A stretch of DNA of 64,000 nucleotides from NCBI RefSeq assembly GCF_900184735.1, contig NZ_LT855405.1:309315-373314 (forward strand), in the 5' to 3' direction. The position numbers and the translations under genes are program-made. The notes beneath the pieces were generated by a model. It saw only the letters and a list, made by a program, of their open reading frames with translations. It did not search any database and was not told where the DNA came from. This document shows, piece after piece, positions 63,126-64,000 of this stretch. The DNA is from Paucisalibacillus globulus (lineage in GTDB: Bacteria; Bacillota; Bacilli; Bacillales; Amphibacillaceae). Position 1 is the stretch's first letter. Each line of letters starts with the position of its first letter.

Positions 63126-63585
63126 ATACAAGAATATAATTATAAGAATACAATTATCCAGGCCATGTGCTGACCCCTGCATCTACAAGCATATTCGAAG
63201 ATGTTTATTCTTCGGGGTTACTCGCAGATTATTCGGTGGAAGTAATGCTCGTTGCTCTACCGACTGAGCTACCGAGCCATACAAGAATATAATTATAAGA
63301 ATACAAATATCCAGGCCATGTGCTGACCCCTGCATCTACAAGCATATTCGAAGATGTTTATTCTTCGGGGTTACTCGCAGATTATTCGGTGGAAGTAATG
63401 CTCGTTGCTCTACCGACTGAGCTACCGAGCCATACAAAAATATATCTATTAGAAAACAAATATCTCAGGCCATGTGCTGACCCCTGCATCTACAAGCATA
63501 TTCGAAGATGTTTATTCTTCGGGGTTACTCGCAGATTATTCGGTGGAAGTAATGCTCGTTGCTCTACCGACTGAGCTACCGAGCC
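63126..63585 (-). repeat. Three tandem units of tRNA-Phe 5'-half plus element
   Basis: Units at 63126-63278, 63279-63431 and 63432-63585 (153, 153 and 154 bases). Each holds a 29-base match to the 5' end of tRNA-Phe (acceptor 5' strand, D arm and start of the anticodon stem) and about 124 bases of element. The first two units seem to differ at one base; the third differs mainly in its AT-rich end. The core TTATTCGGTGGAAGTA occurs at 63229, 63382 and 63536 (plus strand). Confidence 0.92.
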
Positions 63586-63599
63586 AATTATTATATGTA

Positions 63600-63692
63600 T
63601 GGAGGAGGTAGAGGGATTCGAACCCCCGCGCGGTTTGACCCGCCTGTCGGTTTTCAAGACCGATCCCTTCAGCCAGACTTGGGTATACCTCC
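63600..63692 (-). tRNA. tRNA-Ser (anticodon TGA)
   Basis: Long variable arm, acceptor GGAGGTA/TACCTCC, anticodon loop CTTGAAA, CCA encoded. The discriminator reads T rather than the G usual for tRNA-Ser of Bacillus. Confidence 0.93.
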
Positions 63693-63707
63693 GAATATAT
63701 AATAATA

Positions 63708-63780
63708 TGGAGCCTAGCGGGATCGAACCGCTGACCTCCTGCGTGCAAGGCAGGCGCTCTCCCAGCTGAGCTAAGGCCCC
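63708..63780 (-). tRNA. tRNA-Ala (anticodon TGC)
   Basis: Acceptor GGGGCCT/AGGCTCC with the G3-T70 pair that marks alanine tRNAs; anticodon loop CTTGCAC; discriminator A; CCA not encoded. Confidence 0.95.
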
Positions 63781-63792
63781 GTTATAAAATAC

Positions 63793-63869
63793 TGGTCGGG
63801 AAGACAGGATTCGAACCTGCGACCCCATGGTCCCAAACCATGTGCTCTACCAAGCTGAGCTACTTCCCG
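63793..63869 (-). tRNA. tRNA-Pro (anticodon TGG)
   Basis: Acceptor CGGGAAG/CTTCCCG, anticodon loop TTTGGGA, discriminator A, CCA encoded. Confidence 0.95.
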
Positions 63870-63875
63870 TTATTA

Positions 63876-63952
63876 TGGCGCGCCCGAGAGGAGTCGAACC
63901 CCTAACCTCTTGATCCGTAGTCAAACGCTCTATCCAATTGAGCTACGGGCGC
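63876..63952 (-). tRNA. tRNA-Arg (anticodon ACG)
   Basis: Acceptor GCGCCCG/CGGGCGC, anticodon loop CTACGGA, discriminator G, CCA encoded. Confidence 0.95.
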
Positions 63953-63955
63953 ATA

Positions 63956-64000
63956 TGGTGCCGAGGACCGGAATCGAACCGGTACGGTAGTCACCTACCG
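63956..64000 (-). tRNA. tRNA-Leu, partial (5' part outside window)
   Basis: Only the 3' part is present: CCTCGGC acceptor strand, discriminator A, encoded CCA, T arm GTTCGATTC, and a long variable arm (GGTAGGTGACTACC). The long arm together with A73 points to leucine. The anticodon is cut off. Confidence 0.8.

Overview
The window is chromosomal DNA of a low-GC Gram-positive bacterium of the Bacillaceae, most like the Oceanobacillus/Virgibacillus/Gracilibacillus group. The signs are AT-rich DNA, strong AGGAGG-type ribosome binding sites with GTG and TTG starts, cre sites, an ECF sigma/anti-sigma pair, lysine and c-di-GMP riboswitches, a GlcT-type antiterminator with its RNA target, and a tRNA operon. 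No prophage, CRISPR array or rRNA gene is seen. Most genes are on the minus strand.

Layout. 1-2974: sugar ABC transporter (two permeases, one cut by the window edge, and a binding lipoprotein) under a cre site, next to a DUF624 gene. 4137-5845: ECF sigma factor and membrane anti-sigma protein. 5905-9862: three-gene operon (EEP hydrolase, DUF4838 protein, FAD oxidoreductase). 9952-10971: REP-associated transposase between inverted REP copies; more REP copies, including a REPIN, are scattered to 48.7 kb. 10992-14049: lysine-riboswitch operon with a YfcC-type transporter and an M20 amidohydrolase. 14.1-16.8 kb: small genes, including a 39-aa microprotein. 16930-28053: six-gene Ser/Thr phospho-signalling operon (DUF6382-FHA protein, PP2C phosphatase, membrane kinase, a membrane protein with a ladder of DETxxL heptads, a 2,201-residue surface protein, a zinc-ribbon protein). 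28.8-38.2 kb: SET-domain protein, oligopeptide ABC genes without ATPases, DUF4230 protein and dicarboxylate symporter. 38690-38988: c-di-GMP-I riboswitch driving a second 39-aa microprotein paralogous to the first. 39-49 kb: YkvI-like protein, LysM/NlpC-P60 hydrolase, oligo-1,6-glucosidase, FAD oxidoreductase, a CdaR regulator split by an in-frame stop, CutC. 49388-54727: LacI-ribokinase-TRAP-RpiB sugar operon. 54910-59878: a repeat protein and a GlcNAc-like PTS operon. 59900-62287: penicillin acylase family protein. 62531-64000: tRNA operon with repeated copies of 5' tRNA halves joined to a small repeated element.

The most unusual items are four. First, the kinase/FHA/PP2C operon, where one membrane protein carries seven copies of a likely phospho-acceptor motif that also occurs next to the FHA domain. 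Second, the pair of 39-aa microproteins, one under a c-di-GMP riboswitch with a visible anti-Shine-Dalgarno segment. Third, a family of about 120-bp elements that sit next to duplicated 5' halves of tRNA-Phe (three tandem copies) and tRNA-Gly (one copy). Fourth, the lysine-riboswitch operon pairing a transporter with an amidohydrolase. Two unrelated non-coding arrays have the same exact 21-bp period. All functional assignments come from reading the sequence; no searches were run.
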